Positions 41,118 to 52,344 of a stretch of 64,000 nt of DNA are shown piece after piece. Source of the stretch: Diplolepis rosae (taxonomy: Eukaryota > Arthropoda > Insecta > Hymenoptera > Diplolepididae); contig JAPYXD010000553.1 in assembly GCA_030998225.1 (NCBI GenBank), positions 4,092,001 through 4,156,000 of the forward strand. The letters run 5' to 3'. A program made the translations under genes and the position numbers. Position 1 is the first letter of the stretch, and every line of letters starts with the position of its first letter. The notes beneath the pieces are model-generated. The model worked only from the letters and a program-made list of their open reading frames with translations, made no database searches and was not told the origin of the DNA.

Positions 41118-42300
41118 AATGTCGGTCAGGTGTAAGAATAATCCCAACTTTTTCTGTTTCGTTTGTAGTCTTCATACACCAACAAATCAAAGATAACCAC
41201 TTACTGACGTGATTAAAACAGGATATCGATTATCCTTCGGTAGAATTTTGAAAAATGTCAATAAGTCGTGGGAACCTCAGTATTGCTGCCCTACTTGTGC
41301 TTGTGCCAAGCCTGTTTTTATACATGTGCCTAAAGCAGAGAATAGTTTGTGTATAGTCGAAAATAAGCGGCTTAATTCTGAAGGGGTTGAACCAGAACTG
41401 AAACGTTCGGAGAAAACTCGATTTTATTCGATCAAGCTGAACTGAACGATCTCATAAGAGATCTTAATCTATCAAAAGATAAAGCTGAACTGTTAGGATA
41501 TCGATTAAAGGAAAAGTATTTATTGAACGAAAATGTGAGAATTTCCTACCGCGATCGCGGAAAAGATCTGGCCAAATTTTTTCTGTCGAAGACGGTTTTA
41601 TTTACTGTAAAGACTTAAGGAAATTAATGAAAGCTGTCGGACATGAGCACATAGCCAGCGAATGGCGTTTATTTATCGATTCAAATAAGAGTAGTCTGAA
41701 AGGTATTCTTCTGCATAATGGTAATGAGTTTCCATCCATACATGTTGCCTATGCTTCACATTTAAGAGTACTACGAAGTTATGAAAATGCTTTTTCTGAA
41801 AATAAATTACCACCCACACTGTTGGACAATCTGTTTAGACTTTAAAATGATTGCTATTCTGTTAGGACTGCTTACAGGATACACGAAGTATTGTTGCTTC
41901 TTATGTTATTGGGACAGCCTTGCTAGGGATAAACATTACACTGTCAAGGTTTGGTCTGATCGCGACTCTTTTAAAGCAGGTCAAATAAATGGCGCTGAAG
42001 ACCCTCTGCTAGACATTAAAAATGTTATTGTGCCGCCTCTACGTATCAAACTCGGAATGGTTAAAAACTTCTTAAAAGCAATAGTTTGAAACGGAAACGC
42101 ATTTGGCTATCTAAAATGAAAATTCCCAAAACTTAGCGAAGCGAAAATCAAAGAAAGGATTTTAGGAGGGCCTCAGATTCGTCGAAGGAACACAGCGCTC
42201 TTTTCGGTAGGGAGTTTAGTTGCCCTGCATCGTCAGGCAAATGCAAAAGCAGGCGAAAGTACAACTTTTAAGTTTTCTACGATTTACATGAAAGTGCCCA
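41118..42300 (+). pseudogene. Degenerate member of a multicopy arthropod protein family of unknown function
   Basis: An ATG at 41119 starts MSVRCKNNPNFFCFVCSLHT, then VIKTGYRLSFGRILKNVNKS and WEPQYCCPTCACAKP, giving a Cys-rich N-terminus. After frame breaks: LNDLIRDLNLSKDKAELLGY, then VGHEHIASEWRLFIDSNKSS and LKGILLHNGNEFPSIHVAYA. Frame 41781-42089 gives IAILLGLLTGYTKYCCFLCY, WDSLARDKHYTVKVW and VIVPPLRIKLGMVKNFLKAI, with further pieces to about 42180. I recognise this order from a repeated family found in many arthropods, often beside transposons. Its function is not known to me, and it may itself be part of a mobile element. The 3' end is cut by the element at 42325. Confidence 0.65.
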
Positions 42301-42324
42301 TTGAAATGATGTTTTCTGTTTATA

Positions 42325-43634
42325 TAGGGTGAGGCACATATAGTGTTACAGAGCGATAGCACTCAAACTATTGAACATATCCAAAAATGTTTCAGACAAA
42401 AGTTTCAGTGTTCGAGAAGCCCGTCATACTGGACCACCCTATTTTTTTATCAGTAGAGGCGTTGAGGCTAAATCAAGGTCAACTCCACTTTTTAAAATGG
42501 AACCATGTATTTTTTTTATGACATTATTACCGATTTTAAGACGAATTCAGCGACCTACAGCACAAGGTCATTTTGGTCACGCAAAGTATGAAAATAGTTG
42601 AAAAATCGAAACATATCGAAATAATCACTTTCAAAGGATCCACTAACCTTGGTTTGGGTCTACTTACAGAAGATGCTCGAAGTGATAACCCTTTACTTGC
42701 AAGCATTTGTTCATTCGCTGATCAAAAGACCGTCTAACTTCAGCCAACATTTGTGGTGTAATTTCGGTACATGCTAGGCGTATTTTTTCTTTCGTGTCGT
42801 CAGGCGTGGTAAGTGCTACCGCCATTACGCGTTCTTTGACAAAACCCCATAAAAAGTAATCTGGTGATGTTAGATCTGGCGAACGAAGTGGCCAAGCTAC
42901 AGAGCCGCCTCGTCCTATCCACTTTTCGTCAAAAATCTTATTCGACACTTGTCTTGAACACAGAGCATAATGGGGTGGTGCCCTGTCGTGTTGCATCTAC
43001 ATGTTCATGTGAAAATTCATGGGCACATTTGTCTCGTGTTTGTTTCGCTGTACCGAAACGACAGAAATGGTCAGCTAATCGCTTAAAAGCCATGTGCGAT
43101 TTTTGTTGCTTATCCGGATAACGAGCCATACACAAATCTTGGTCGTTTCTGTAATGTTTACGGCATTCCCCTAGCACCATTAACATATCAAAATATTCTT
43201 GAAAATCGTTTATTTTCGCGTTCTGATGTACTCACATTGGAAGGTAATGCGTGACCAACTAATATGTCAGCAGAAAATGCTTACTTTCTGCCGATGTCAA
43301 CAATATCCTATTGATGTGTATTATCATGGATATCGTGAGAAATGAAAAGAAATTAAAATTATTTTTCGACTATTTTCATACTTTGCGTGTCCAGAATGAC
43401 CTTGTGCTGTAGGTCGCTGAATTCGTCTTAAAATAGGTAATAATGTCATAAAAAAAATACATGGTTTCATTTAAAAAAGTGGAGTTGACCTTGACGTAGC
43501 TCCAGCGCCTCCACCGATAAAAAAATAGGGTGGTCGAGTATGATGGCCTTATCGAGCACTAAAACTTTTGTCGGAATCATTTTTGAATATGATCAATAGT
43601 TTGACTGCTATCACACTTTATGTGCCTTACCCTG
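42325..43634 (-). mobile_element. DD41D-type mariner-like element with long TIRs, copy 2 (internally deleted)
   Basis: Starts TAGGGTGAGGCACATATAG and ends TATGTGCCTTACCCTG, with TA flanks and long inverted arms matching copy 1 (33964-35789). It is 516 bp shorter because the middle of the transposase has been removed. The first base pair of the left end differs (TAGGG versus CAGGG). It interrupts the tail of the multicopy family relic. Confidence 0.88.
42664..43225 (-). pseudogene. Transposase remnant of long-TIR element copy 2
   Basis: The minus strand has the N-terminal HTH part (MLMVLGECRKHYRNDQDL, ARYPDKQQKSHMAFKRLADH, FGTAKQTRDK) and then a deletion junction at about 43020. Next come MQHDRAPPHYALCSRQ, WPLRSPDLTSPDYFLW and a complete tail including RSFDQRMNKCLQVKGYHFEH. 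The usual G after QHD is R. The segment with the first catalytic residue is gone, so no active enzyme is possible. Confidence 0.85.
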
Positions 43635-43656
43635 TATATATATATATATATATAGA
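43634..43656. repeat. TA microsatellite next to element end
   Basis: A run of TA dinucleotides follows the right TIR of copy 2 directly. It may have served as the TA target or expanded after insertion. Confidence 0.6.
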
Positions 43657-44044
43657 AGTACTTTTTGGTTCATTACGTTCTGTTTACAATAACCTTATCT
43701 CAATGTTGAGATTTCAAATAATTTTACATCATTTTAAGAAATTAAACAAATTCTTCAAAACACATAATAATTAACGACGATTTCAGAAATATTAAAACAA
43801 TCGAATTGTCCATTGAACACTATTGTCAAATAGCAGTTTATATGACTCGCCGCAGCATTCCCTCCTGTGGGGCAGCAGCTCTCCCGCCATAGTGGGAAAG
43901 CAGTTAGTCAACAAAAAAGTAAAGCTGCTAACCTATGAAGAAGGAAAGCACCCTCTCCCCCCAAGAAACGGATAGCAAAAAAAGGGAAGAGTAGTTCAGC
44001 GCCCTCCTATTCTGAGGCCAGCAGGAGCCTGGCCCCTAAGGAGA

Positions 44045-44640
44045 TTGGAGAATGGCAACTGGTGGAAAAGAAGTAGAAAAAAAAGAACAAAAAAGAAAAA
44101 GTACAGTGAAGAAAGAAATGCAGGGGGCACGCAAGGAAAAAAAATGACATCAAAGCGTTCTCCGGCCGCTAGGTCGGGCGATGCTATCGGGGTATCGACG
44201 GAGGACAGACAGTCCTATGCTGTGATTCTGAAGGTAGTGAAGGCCAGGGTGAACCCCTTGGATGCGGGACTGGAGGTACTTAGCGTTCGAAGCACGAGGA
44301 AGGATGAGATCCTTCTGGTCCTAAAAACAGGGTCGATGTCTTGGCCATTGCAAAGGCGCTCGATCGGTCGGTCAGAGAAAAAACTGAACATAGGTCTTTG
44401 ATCTCGAAGAGGTCCCTCGAAATCAGGGACCTCAACGAGACCGTGACAAGGGAGGTATTTGTTGCTGCGCTCTACATTGTGCTGGGCAAGCCCGAGCTCA
44501 GGGGTTCCTGCAGGCTATACAAATGCTTCGGCGGTTTACATCAGGGATCATGCCGAGGTTGCCCATATTTTTGAGTGCGGCTCCTGCCCAGCGTTTCATG
44601 CAGACATCCGGAGGTTGAGGGGTGGGGAGTGAAGTTCCTA
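44045..44640 (+). pseudogene. R1-like LINE ORF1 remnant, knuckles deleted
   Basis: KRSPAARSGDAIGVSTEDRQ, YAVILKVVKARVNPLDAGLE and, after a shift, RSLEIRDLNETVTREVFVAA and YIVLGKPELRGSCRLYKCFG match the ORF1 at 11367-12110 closely. At about 44540 the frame jumps from LYKCFGG to the last codons (CPAFHADIRRLRGGE), removing all three zinc knuckles. Confidence 0.8.
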
Positions 44641-45310
44641 AAACTCAACCTCAGAAGGGGGAGGGAAGCCCAAAACCTCCTGATGCAGACCGCCAGGGAG
44701 AGAAGGATCGACGTACTGCTCATTAGTGAACAGTACAAATGATCCGGAAGCTCTGCCTGGTATTAGGATGCATCAGGGAGGGCCGGGATCCTTGTGTAAC
44801 CCCGACTGTGGCATCGGGGACTTTCTGGAGACTGACGCAGGGTTCGTTTTGGTGCAGGTAGCGGGGGTGCGAGTGTACAACAGCTACTCGCCCCCCAACG
44901 ATTCTTTTCGAGGACTTCGAAACTCAGATTGTCCTCTTAAAGGAAAGCCTCAGCGAGACTAGTAGGCCGACCGTTATTGTGGGTGGTTTTAATAGCAAGT
45001 CGGCCGAGTGGGAAGAAACCCACCTGGATAGGAAGCGAATACTGATCAGTGAGATGGTCGCCAGAAACGACCTAACGGTGCTAAATACTGGTAGGGAAAT
45101 GAAACTCGACCTTACGATTGCCGCGCCCCGTCTTGCCTCAAGTATAAACGACTGGTGCGTACTTAAGGTGACTTCCTCGAACGACCATCAGTGCATCGAG
45201 TTCAGCATACTGGAACGGAGTCACCCTGTGAAGACGGGAAGGAGCGGCAAAAGACGGAACCCTTCCTTGAACACAAGACAACTCAGCATAGACAAGTTCT
45301 AAGAATACCT
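44640..45310 (+). pseudogene. R1-like LINE endonuclease remnant
   Basis: LKLNLRRGREAQNLLMQTAR and RRIDVLLISEQYK form the first strand region, including the Glu-bearing SEQY motif that fragment 1 lacks. Then come IGDFLETDAGFVLVQVAGVR, VGGFNSKSAEWEETHLDRKR, EMVARNDLTVLNTGREMKLD, LTIAAPRLASSINDWCV and SNDHQCIEFSI. The GDFN-type catalytic motif reads GGFN. At least three frame changes. Confidence 0.8.
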
Positions 45311-46440
45311 CGATGAAACTAGGCTCATAGATGGGCTTGGTTGGACGAAGTGTTCGGAGTCAATGGGAGACACGGTGCGGGTGACGAGGCGGAAAGTGAT
45401 AGCAGCATGTGACCACTCGATGCCTCGTCGGGGGCATAGGCGTACTAAAAACTCGATTTACTGGTGGAACGACCAGTTGTGCGTCCTGCATGGTTCGGTG
45501 CAAAGAGTTTTTCACTCTCAAGGAACTAAGGAGAGCAGGCAGGAGACTTAATAAGGCCCACACGGCTCCAGGGATCGACGGGGTGCCAAACGAAATCCTC
45601 AAAGAGGTGATCGCGGTATATGCGGAAATCCTTCTGGAAGCCTTACTCCTTACTCCTGTCTTCGAGAGGAAAGTTTCTTTCATGAATGGAAGAAGCAGAG
45701 GTTGGTCCTTTTTCAGGACTGGAGAGAAACCTCTGGAGGATGCCTCATACTATAAACCGATATGTCCATTGGACACAATGGGGAAGCTTCTGGGGAAAAT
45801 TATTCTACAGCGATTACAGAGTCACATGGTTGGCGAGAACAGTATCTCTGAGAACAAGTCCGGCTTCCGAAAAGGCACGCAGGACGCAAAGCAGGCAGTG
45901 GTGGAGATCGCCTGTAAAGCAAAAAGAGGAATTGATAAACGTAAGGGATTCTGCGCGTTGATAAGCATTGACATACGCAATGCGTTTAATACCGCGAGAC
46001 GGAAGAACCGTATCGAAGTGATGACTCGTAAGAAGGTTCCAGACTACCTGTTGCGGATGATAAATGACTATCTGAACGACAGATGTGTGATATATGAGGG
46101 CGACAAATGGTATCTTAAATAAGAGATGACACGTCGTGCCCTCAAGGGTCGGGGGTGGGACCACTCGTGTGGAATGTCATGTATGAAGATTTCCTCCGCA
46201 CAGACCCACCTGCTGGAACGAGCGTCATCGGCTTCACGGATGACGCACTTGTCGTGTGCGCTGCTGAAGACGTTAGAATCCTGGAGTTGAGGATCAATGA
46301 GAGCCTGTGGCAGGAAAAGCGCTGGTTGAAAAGCAGAGGCCTGAAGATGGCTCCTGAAAAGACCAAGGCTTTGCTGGTCACGGACAGGAGATCCTTTCTG
46401 TATCCGAAGATTGCTCTTGGGGAACATCATTTCCAACATT
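45310..46440 (+). pseudogene. R1-like LINE reverse transcriptase remnant
   Basis: Frame 45409-46122 contains LNKAHTAPGIDGVPNEILKE, GKLLGKIILQRLQSHMVGEN, NKSGFRKGTQDAKQAVVEIA and ALISIDIRNAFNTARRKNRI with the first catalytic Asp. It continues through KVPDYLLRMINDYLNDR and ends at a TAA in GDKWYLK-stop-EMT. Frame 46155-46460 continues with GPLVWNVMYEDFLRTDPPAG and IGFTDDALVVCAAED, the catalytic FADD box written FTDD. The shared TAA is also in fragment 3. Coding ends near 46430 where AT-rich DNA begins. Confidence 0.85.
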
Positions 46441-47185
46441 GTCAATTAACTAGTTTGTAAAGTAGCATGTTTTCAAATTCTGCAAAATCAGCTGAGAAAA
46501 TGTTTACAATTAAAAAAGAAAGAATGTCGGGTTTTTTGTTGTTGTACGAATGTGTTATGCATTGGAATCTTATTTTCAATGTTTTGGAAAAGCGTAATAC
46601 ATTTGATTGAATATAGAAAAAAATGCTAGAATTTTATTTTATTTTTTACTTGTTTGAATACCAAAATTGTACTGTAAAAGAATTTCAATTGCTGACTCGT
46701 TCTAGTTTAGAATGAATTTAAAAGTTCGAAAAATATTCGATTCTTCCAAATAATAATAAATATATAATGGTACGTTGTTGGCAAAATTGGCTTTAGGGTC
46801 CAAAAATTATTCAGTCGATTTAATCAGAAGTTTTGGCTCAGATCGGAACCCTCATCAGTGATATTTATCAAAATCTAGAAAATACAAAAAAAGGGCGGCA
46901 CTACTTACACATTTTTAGAAGTAACTATACTACTAGAATGTGTATTAAAAAAAACGAATACTTACTGTTTTAAATAAAATTGTGCAAGCAAAAATGAAAG
47001 GTTTGGATATTCAACCAGAACGGAATGTGTGCTTAAAATGATTTCCTAAGTGTAAAACTGTATTGAACAACTTTGAACTGTCCTATTGAAACAAATTCAA
47101 GTAGACGTCACTGTATACAGAAAATCGGATAGAACGAACGAAACTTAGAATTTTGCAGAACGGACCGGCCGGAAAATTGATTTAT
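46441..47185. other. AT-rich spacer including a dispersed repeat at 46765-46870
   Basis: Contains the second copy (TTGGCTTTAGGGTCCA ... CCCTCATCAGTGAT) of the sequence found in the spacer of the hAT-like element at 17715-17830. No gene otherwise. Confidence 0.55.
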
Positions 47186-47189
47186 TTAC

Positions 47190-47690
47190 TTCTTTTTTCC
47201 TTTTTTTATGAATATGAATAGAGAAATCTTGTCAACCGAACACTAATCAATTTTAAGAAATTTTTTTTTTGTTACCGGAGTCGCTCAAGGATTGAGTTCA
47301 ACTGTTTTAAAAACCGACTCGGGAGATGTGGCTTTGTTGACTAATTTTTATTTTTTTTTCAAATGCTATCCTGGGAGGTTCTTTTCCTCCTTGAGAAAGA
47401 AAATTGTCCTATACCTAGTTAAGAAGTTTGAGACGGTTGTGGTAATCTTCACGAGGGGTGGGTAGCGTGTATTTTTAACCAAAAAATTTTGTATATCGGC
47501 TATTCGGACAATCTATTTTAGATTGAATTTGCAAGCAAGGCTTTACAGAAATATAAATTAGTATCATATGTAAATATTTTATTTTACCCCATAGAAATAT
47601 TTAGAAATTCTTTAAATTTAAATTATTTGGGTACGTTTAGTAATAAAATAAGATCGAAGGTTAATTATAATTTTGAAAAGGTCACATCGG
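47190..47690. repeat. Dispersed AT-rich repeat, longest copy (others at 51735 and 62105)
   Basis: The left part (47200-47520) matches 62105-62440, sharing GAGTTCAACTGTTTTAAAAA, CATGTGGCTTTG-like and GAGACGGTTGT words. The right part (47500-47690) matches 51775-51945, sharing TTGCAAGCAAGGCTTTACAG and GAAATATTTA. The three copies overlap in the CCGACTCGGGA / TGTGGCTTT segment. All are in the same orientation, so they are dispersed copies of one element. No coding content and no TIRs recognised. Confidence 0.75.
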
Positions 47691-48675
47691 TTACCCTATA
47701 CCTACGCCCGCATGCAGGATGCCAGCACTACACACATTCCGCGGCCTAGTAGGTCTGCAGGGGCAGCGATTTAAACAGTCACCGCTAGGCCCGCAGTGCG
47801 AGCCTGCCCGCTGTCGACTGGCGTTCTGGGATCACTGGTCTCAGGATCTCCAGCCAGGGCGTCATGACCCTAAGACACCTAGGAAGCAGCAAAGGGGCCA
47901 CCAAGGGAGTCACCAAGGGTAATATTTTTAAGAAGAATCCTCCAGGTACGCCATCTCGGCTCTGGAAGAATTCCCATATTATAATTATAAACTTTGCGAT
48001 CAACTAGCTGGGTACGCCATCTCGGCTCCAGGAGTAGGTCCGATTTTCGGTGGGAACTCTACTTCAGTCTTCACCATCTTCTCTTGTACCTCTTCCTGTG
48101 CTCTAGTCCGCTGCCCCAGGCGTGGACACGGTTCACTCCATCATTAATAAGAGGTGTACGCTACCCAAGCAATCTCGTTCCTTTTTCTATGGTGTGCGCT
48201 GCTCAGGCTGCCATTCCACACACTACCTGCCCATGGTGCACGCTGTCACAGGCTGCCATGATGTTTAGTTTTCAATTGTAATTGTTGTACGCCGCCCAGG
48301 CTGCCAAGAATATTGCACTTAGTTTTTATGCGCCTGCAAGTCGTCTAGACTGTAGATTTAGTGTGTTCATGTTTAAGGCTCTCTCATTGTATTTGCCGCC
48401 ACCCAACAGGTAGATTTATTTTTGGGGTGAAGATGCCATTTTGGTCCTGCAAATTGGAAGACTCCAGCATGGCGACGAAATAGATTGTAACGCGTTAGCG
48501 AGACTGCTGTGGTGAGCCGTCGCCATTTTGCTACCTGTGATGAAGACGCGTGAATGGTGATTAAGGTCGATAACCGTCGCCATATTGGCTCCTACGGAAG
48601 TTTTGATCTTTTCATACGTACAGAATGTGAAGACTGATAGCTGTAGGTTGTCGCGGTGTGTCCGACACCTATCCC
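47691..48675 (+). other. GC-richer segment with short direct repeats, possibly an LTR or leader
   Basis: Composition changes clearly at about 47695. The word GGTACGCCATCTCGGCTC is repeated at 47945 and 48011, and a CAGGCTGCC word recurs near 48210, 48254 and 48300 with variants. It resembles the GC-rich repeated LTR style elsewhere in the window, but no partner LTR is present. Predicted ORFs (for example 47719-47922) look non-coding. Confidence 0.35.
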
Positions 48676-48679
48676 GATA

Positions 48680-48716
48680 CCCTTCGGACCGACACATGGT
48701 GCCTGGCTGGACCCCT
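48680..48716. repeat. 37-bp inverted repeat flanking the piggyBac region, left copy
   Basis: CCCTTCGGACCGACACATGG followed by TGCCTGGCTGGACCCCT is repeated inverted at 51508-51544 with about two differences. The pair brackets the piggyBac transposase (48995-50871) from outside. Confidence 0.7.
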
Positions 48717-48994
48717 ATTCATTTACATTTATTTGTATGTAAGTATGACTTATCTTCACACTCATTTTTCACAGAAGCAGGTAAACATTTTTCATCTCTT
48801 ACCCTTAGTGGTTTTGGCATATTATGTTTTAATACGTATAAATGTGAAAAAAATGTTCTTAAACGTTTTGGACTGTAAGGAAAATTTTTTTTTTTCTTTT
48901 ATTCATATATTTTATTTTGAGTTATTCAAATGCTGTTTGAAGAAAAAAAAGGGGATCACAATGAATTTTATGATATGATATGATACGAACTCTC

Positions 48995-50871
48995 TTACTG
49001 GTTCTCAGGAATGCAACTAAAACAAGTATATGCGATTTTCGAATGTTGTTGACACACTGGATTTGAACATTTCGAACAGAAAAAACGAGTTTTTCGGCGC
49101 AGCTTGTTGTCTTCTTGTAAACAAAGTCTACAGTCTTTTTTTCTCATGAGTGTATCGGCGCTGCTTGTATAAGTAGCTAATGTATTGGCTAGAATTTTAA
49201 TTTTTCTACCAAAAAATGATTCAATAGCCAAACAAGTAGTAAACTGTGAAATGACGTGAACGTTGTTCATTCGATTTTCGATGTTTGTAAGAACCAATGT
49301 GTTGGATAGCGTAGATAAAAACTTGCGTTTTGCGTCATTTTTATTGAGTTTGTCGACTTCTTTGCAAATACAAAAAGCTGCTAATGCCATAACATCTAAT
49401 ATGTTGCAAAAGAAAGCATAGGTCCATCGTATAGTTGGCCATTTTGTTGTAAAATGGGTAACCATTTGGTCCATGGAGTCGACGCCACCCTTATTTGCAT
49501 TATAAAAATTAATTGCTTCTGGTTTCATTGCTTTGCCTTCACAACGTTTTGAATAGTGTACGGTGGAAAGTAACTTCACTGCTTTATTCTTTTTTGGCAC
49601 GTAGTCATAAATCGAAACCAAGTTTTCATGAAATCCAAAAAGAGACGAAAGCACAGGACGAAAAGCATTTTTTTCATTTCTTCGGAAAGAAATTTTTAAT
49701 TTGATCGAATGGTGCCGACGTATGCGAGACCAAGATTTGCATGCCGCTTAGCACCTTCCAATGTTGTGAAGAAATTGTCAGCGACAATTGTTCGGCCACT
49801 CTAATGGTATCGGTTTGTTAGTTGTAGCAACACATTTTCGCCTTGACTCACTTCACGCTTTGCACCTTCACCTTTTCCCGTATACAATTTTCCTTGCAAT
49901 GGATATTTTGACTTTGAATCACATGCCCACCAAACTTTCATTCCATATTAGGCTGGTTTTGATGGTATAAATTGAGTGAATTTTGTTCTGCCACGATATG
50001 GAAACAGTTGTTCGTCAACAGTTATATTTTCATGCGGCTAGTAGTTTGTGGCAAGATTAGCATTCAAAAAATTCCATATATCGCGAATGGGGGCAGCTTT
50101 ATCAGATCTTTGACGAAATCCACGTGTACGACCATCATCAAAACGGATATATCGTGATCATGCAAGGAATCGTTTATGAGACATAGCAGCTCGGAAAATA
50201 GGCAGAGCATTTGAACGCCATAAAACTTTTGTATTTTGCATATTACTGTGAGTAAGACCCATAGCCAAAAGTATTCCAATAAATGCATCAAGTTCAGTAC
50301 TGGTCCAATCATTCCAAACTCTCGGTTCCGACTTGGAATTTTTTCCATTCCACTTTTCAACTGCATCTTCTGCATATCGATTTGTTCCGGCAATGATTAT
50401 GAACGAAATGTTCGGTGTAAAAAATTTCTTGAATACCTCAATCGGAATCGAATTTTGATGCTTGGGCACAGCTTGAAAACGCATAATATTGCGTTGACGC
50501 ATACGAACAGCAGCAGCTGGTTCATCCTTATTCCATTTTGTACCGTCTTTACCGTGGAAACAACTACCAATAGCACTTTGTGGTTGAGCAGCTTGCATTC
50601 CACCCACTCCATGTTCTTCATCACTGCCAAATATTTCATTTGGCTCTATTACCAATTCGTTCTCAATATCCGATGCATCTTCATCAGGTAAGTAATCCAT
50701 ATCTCCATCGTCGTCATTGATACCGAATGAATCAACTTCTTCGTCTTGATCGGCATTTCCATGTTGCATATCATTCAACAAAGCCGCTCCCAATCGCGTA
50801 TGAAAATCAGTATCATTCAGGCTTCTGCAACGCTATAGCGTGTTATAAACGAACTCTACTTCATCACCCAT
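48995..50871 (-). pseudogene. piggyBac transposase, all catalytic Asp present but interrupted
   Basis: The minus strand starts MGDEVEFVYNTL at 50871, with a stop after 12 codons. It is then open from 50793 to 50158: an acidic N-terminus (DDDGDMDYLPDEDASDIENE) and the piggyBac core FKKFFTPNISFIIIAGTNRY, then WTSTELDAFIGILLAMGLTH. Beyond a stop: SRYIRFDDG, ITVDEQLFPYRGR (first Asp), CDSKSKYPLQG, IVADNFFTTLEGA (second Asp). Frame 49654-48995 has NKGGVDSMDQM (third Asp), WTYAFFCNILDVMALAAFCI and a Cys-rich C-terminus, CRLCLQ...FFCSKC...VCQQH...CFSC. At least four stops and one frameshift. The protein would excise and insert at TTAA. Flanking piggyBac TIRs were not located. Confidence 0.92.
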
Positions 50872-51507
50872 TATAATCAAAACAACACAAATAAAACAAA
50901 CGAGTGTGAAGTTTGCTGCCCGAGCGAAGCAAGGGCTGCAGTCACACGAGTTGCATTCGCTGTGTTTTGTTTCGAGTAATGCATACTATTTTTCATTCAA
51001 CTGTTTTGAGAATTTGAATTTCGGTACCTGTAAAGCGGGACGAAAGTGCGGTTTGCAACCCTACCTTTAAAGTTTCGCCCCTAGGATTGAAAATAGCAGT
51101 TTCAACTCGCTTCGCAGACACCGAAAATCGGATTTTCAAAAGAGCCGCTATGAAAAAATATTTTATTGGCACTAACTTGTCTTTCAACACTCAATTGTCA
51201 ATTAACGCTCAAAATGCGAAATACACAAAGCGCAATATAAGAGAACCAACCAATATACACGATTACATACATGGCAGTGTTTGCATGGATTTATTTATAT
51301 GTGTTGTTTACGAGCTATTTTGCTATACGTCCAATGTTCACTAGTCAACTGATTTTGTAAAGCTTGTACGGATGTGTGCGTGAAGGAGGAGGATGCAGAT
51401 TAAAATTTAAAAATTGAATATACTTCTGATCCTCCCCCACCTTCTCATATATAGCTGAGTTACAAAAATGATACTTGGGATTCCATACGTTTTCATACAA
51501 AATGTAC
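50872..51507. other. Upstream flank of piggyBac transposase
   Basis: Should contain the promoter and one end of the piggyBac element. I could not identify a CC(C/T)T-type TIR next to TTAA. A segment 51020-51135 is GC-richer than its surroundings. The inverted repeat at 51508-51544 follows. Confidence 0.35.
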
Positions 51508-51544
51508 AGGGGTCCAGCCAGACACCATGTGTCGGTCCGAAGGT
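51508..51544. repeat. 37-bp inverted repeat flanking the piggyBac region, right copy
   Basis: AGGGGTCCAGCCAGACACCA followed by TGTGTCGGTCCGAAGGT is the reverse complement of 48680-48716 with about two differences. Confidence 0.7.
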
Positions 51545-51734
51545 AAACTTTTTTAATGTTCTTATAACATTCTTTTCTATGGGCTTTTTCGTCGTGATTT
51601 TGTTATAGATTGAAAGCCAATAAAATTTCAGGAAGCTACCTGGGAGCACGAGTCGCTTGCTCAATTAGAAATATATTGAATTAACGATTGAAGACAAAAA
51701 AGGTCTGGCTGGAACCGGGTGTCAGACAGAGGGT

Positions 51735-51945
51735 TAAAAATCGACTCGGGATATGTGGCTTTATTGACTGATTTTTGGACAATCCATTTCAGATTGAATT
51801 TGCAAGCAAGGCTTTACAGAAATATAAATTATTATCATATCTAAATTTTTTTTTTACTCTATAGAAATATTTAAAAATTCTTTAAATTAGAATTATTTGG
51901 GTACGATTAGTGATGAAATAATATCGAAGGTTAATTCAAAGTTTT
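51735..51945. repeat. Dispersed AT-rich repeat, second copy
   Basis: AAAAATCGACTCGGGATATG to about 51945 corresponds to 47320-47350 joined to 47505-47690 of the longest copy. About 150 bp of the middle present there is deleted here. Confidence 0.7.
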
Positions 51946-52340
51946 TAACTTTAGTTATATTCTTAGATGTTTAAACTTCATTAGTTCTGAAAATGTTTAC
52001 GTACGTGATTCGACGAAAGCGTATCATAACATATATAAGTGTAGTTATTAGGTTTATATACATAAAGTTATATGTTGAAGTGTATTTGTGATTTAAAATA
52101 TGGTTGCCTACGACTGAATGGTGTGTATGTATGTATGTGGGTATCAGATGACCAATGGCAGGCTCGACGTAAGAATTTTTTTTATTTAAGATAACCATAC
52201 CATTGCCAGTTAAAGTAATACGCCCGATGCTCATTTTACTCAACTACGGTTTGAAGCACCTCAAGCGTCGGTGATATATTTATACATTTCATGTTAACCC
52301 AGTGCCGCATGCTGATGTCCTGTCGTCGAAAACGTTTTAC
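51946..52340. other. AT-rich spacer, nothing recognised
   Basis: The ORF 52243-51971 on the minus strand is AT-rich and unrecognised. A TATG-rich stretch lies near 52120-52140. Confidence 0.4.
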
Positions 52341-52344
52341 ACAA

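Larger units (their letters stand above)
43860..46440 (+). mobile_element. R1-like LINE, fragment 2 (leader, ORF1, endonuclease, RT; 3' truncated)
   Basis: The same family as fragment 1 (10400-13252), colinear and plus strand. It keeps most of the RT that fragment 1 lost, but has lost the ORF1 zinc knuckles and everything after about 46430. The leader 43860-44040 is GC-richer than its surroundings. Many stops and frameshifts. Confidence 0.85.
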
